Virus record (IMG/VR): IMGVR_UViG_3300046535_000869
Coordinates: 38,083-102,082 of that record
DNA length: 64,000 bases
From: a virus
Direction: 5' to 3' (one strand)
The notes below the pieces were generated by a model. It did not search any database. It worked only from the letters and a program-made list of their open reading frames with translations, and was not told the origin of the DNA. Each line of letters starts with the position of its first letter. Positions within the stretch are counted from its first letter, which is position 1. Of this stretch, positions 62,732 through 64,000 are shown piece by piece. Made by a program: the position numbers and the translations under genes.

Positions 62732-63088
62732 CTAGTCGTGATCCATCTCGTCGCGCCGGACCTCGGCCGCGACCCGCGCGTCCATCTCCTCGAACGTCTC
62801 GCCAGGCCAGGTGCCGCCATCCTGGCAGGACTCGACGCTGACGAGCGCGCCGCAGGCCAGGCAGGACGTGACGTGCTCGCTGCCGTCGCAGTTCGTGACG
62901 GCGTCCTCATGCCCGCAGGCCAGCGGTGACCCGCCCTGCTGTGTGGGCTTGTGGCCCGCGACGAACAGCTCGATGTAGTCCAGGTCGCCCTCGATGTCGA
63001 ACACGAACTGGTCCTCCAGGGGCATCTGGGCCTTGTCGCCGACCATAACCACCGTCCCGCAGCCGCATGAGCAGGTTGTCGTATCCAT
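62732..63088 (-). CDS. Cys-rich zinc-binding protein
   Basis: ATG 63088 begins MDTTTCSCGCGTVVMVGDKA. The 118-residue protein has CSCGC, then CGHED, CDGSEH and SCLACG, enough ligands for two zinc sites, and ends in an acidic helix. GGGAG precedes the ATG region. Confidence 0.6.
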   Translation of the reverse strand: MDTTTCSCGCGTVVMVGDKAQMPLEDQFVFDIEGDLDYIELFVAGHKPTQQGGSPLACGHEDAVTNCDGSEHVTSCLACGALVSVESCQDGGTWPGETFEEMDARVAAEVRRDEMDHD

Positions 63089-63102
63089 CGTCGTCATCTC
63101 CC

Positions 63103-63288
63103 TTATTTGCGCCCGGTGTTGAACATTTCCAGGTCCTTGACGTCCTCGCGCTGACGGAGGATCTGGTGGAGCTGCCGAGCCGCCATGAAGCCCCTCGGCC
63201 CGGTGAACGCCTGGCGGACATCGTCGTCGTTCTCGTCGAGGAACCGGACGACCCAACCGCGCTCGCCGCTCTGTGTTCGCGTGTCCAT
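63103..63288 (-). CDS. Small early protein, unknown
   Basis: ATG 63288 is one base past the predicted transcript start and no Shine-Dalgarno site is visible, so translation may be leaderless. The 61-residue protein MDTRTQSGERGWVVRFLDEN... is mixed strand-helix. Confidence 0.55.
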   Translation of the reverse strand: MDTRTQSGERGWVVRFLDENDDDVRQAFTGPRGFMAARQLHQILRQREDVKDLEMFNTGRK

Positions 63289-63295
63289 GTGTGAG

Positions 63296-63324
63296 ATGAT
63301 AGGATAAACGCAGGAGTGAGTCAA
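63296..63324 (-). promoter_or_regulatory. Early promoter (TTATCC class)
   Basis: Minus strand TTGACT, 17-bp spacer ending TTTATCC, TATCAT. Confidence 0.85.
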
Positions 63325-63469
63325 GCACTATCTTGGGGTCAGCCAAAAATAAATGACGCGGACGGGAAGGCGGTCGACAACGACCGTGGTCCGGGGCGAA
63401 CCACGTTCCCAGCGCTGCTCCGCCTCGCCCGCCCGCGCCAACTTGCGCCCGACTTTCGCCGGGCAAGCT

Positions 63470-63706
63470 TTACCAGGTCTTCTGGATGGTCACGCCGTAG
63501 TCCAAGCCGCCAGCCCAGGGATGGTCGATGTAGGGAGCCAGGACCCAGGCGTCCGGGTCATCCGTCATCCGCATGGCCGCGACGACCCGTACGCCGTCCT
63601 GGTTGACCACCGTGACGAACGCGCCACGGTGACCCGCCGGGATGCTCGTGTCGAGCGCCAGGGCCTCCTGGACCGCCTTGGTGACGTCCTCCGGGCCGAA
63701 CGCCAC
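63470..63706 (-). CDS. Small protein, unknown
   Basis: GTG 63706 overlaps the upstream TAG (TAGTG). The 78-residue protein MAFGPEDVTKAVQEALALDT... has a beta part (GAFVTVVNQDGVRVVAAMRM). Downstream (63325-63469) is a 145-base gap containing a hairpin with CTTGCCCG and CGGGCGCAAG arms. Confidence 0.5.
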   Translation of the reverse strand: MAFGPEDVTKAVQEALALDTSIPAGHRGAFVTVVNQDGVRVVAAMRMTDDPDAWVLAPYIDHPWAGGLDYGVTIQKTW

Positions 63707-64000
63707 TAGGCTCCGACCGTCGCGAGGCCGACCTCCAGCGCCGCGAACACGTACCAGTACTGCGTCAGCACGCTCTCCGGGAGCAGGCTGTACAGCTTCT
63801 CCAGGCAGGTCCGCACGATCTGCCCGTAGTTCTGCCCGGCGATATCCGCCGCCAGCGCGGCCTGGGCCTCACTGATGGCGACCAGGACAGCCGGGTTGAC
63901 GTTCGACTGGTGCGACAGGATGCCAGCCAGCGCCGCCAGCCCGTTCGTCAGCGACTGCGCGACCTGGGGCGAGACGACCGGCGGACGGTTGCCCGCGCAG
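63706..64000 (-). CDS. Helical protein, 5' end outside window
   Basis: The frame is open from the right edge to TAG at 63706. The visible 97 residues read CAGNRPPVVSPQVAQSLTNG, then LAALAGILSHQSNVNPAVLV, and end VFAALEVGLATVGA. The leading Cys-Ala-Gly-Asn could be the lipidated end of a lipoprotein whose signal lies outside, but this cannot be checked here. Confidence 0.6.
   Translation of the reverse strand, partial: CAGNRPPVVSPQVAQSLTNGLAALAGILSHQSNVNPAVLVAISEAQAALAADIAGQNYGQIVRTCLEKLYSLLPESVLTQYWYVFAALEVGLATVGA

Overview
The window looks like an internal stretch of the genome of a tailed double-stranded DNA phage (Caudoviricetes). Supporting genes are a small and a large terminase, a portal protein fused to a MuF-type head-morphogenesis domain, a D5-like primase-helicase, a Cas4/RecB-like exonuclease, a dUTPase, a ParB-methyltransferase fusion and several dozen very short, densely overlapping genes. 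Base composition is high in GC by eye (about 60-65%). The host cannot be named. Shine-Dalgarno sites, canonical sigma-70-type promoters, a lipobox and a Tat-type signal point to a bacterium, probably Gram-negative. I see no integrase, tRNA, CRISPR array or insertion sequence. Major capsid, tail tube, tape measure and DNA polymerase genes are not visible and presumably lie outside the window. The first and last genes run off the edges.

Nearly everything is on the minus strand and is transcribed from right to left. From about 42 to 64 kb lies what I infer is an early region of small genes, cut into units by a family of near-consensus promoters (TTGACA or TTGACT, 17-18 bp spacer, TATCAT). Many of these put the first ATG about 8 bases beyond the -10 box. 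Zinc-ribbon microproteins, single-span membrane peptides, a DUF2997-DUF1257 pair, an HsdM-like methylase, a small alarmone-hydrolase-like HD protein and a Ycf46-like AAA+ protein are found here. In the AAA+ protein the Walker B segment precedes Walker A. Two plus-strand islands interrupt the region: a lipoprotein glycoside-hydrolase-like gene (47.9-49.8 kb), and a metallophosphoesterase with a Cys-rich exported peptide (55.3-57.25 kb).

From about 31 to 42 kb is the replication and recombination block: annealing-type protein, Cas4-like exonuclease, coiled-coil protein, primase-helicase, GIY-YIG and HNH-like nucleases, cold-shock protein and a HigA-like regulator. Between 29.63 and 30.76 kb there is no conventional gene. 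It holds a striking quasi-periodic array in which CC dinucleotides recur every 5 bases and slip to 4 at regularly spaced CCTGCC anchors. From 20.7 to 29 kb follow nucleotide and DNA metabolism genes (dUTPase, methylases, SF2 helicase, ParB-methylase) and the terminase. Three adjacent genes there share an in-frame VAPDDTP peptide module.

From 11.7 to 20.5 kb runs a long translationally coupled cassette of small genes leading to the portal-MuF gene. From 1 to 11.3 kb lies a surface-glycan and appendage block: two GalNAc-transferase-like enzymes with a DxH motif, three other glycosyltransferase-like proteins, a methyltransferase, a signal-peptide-bearing G8-domain protein, a parallel beta-helix protein and a long Ser/Pro-repeat protein. 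These could decorate the virion or remodel the host surface. All functions are inferred from reading the sequence; no database search was run.
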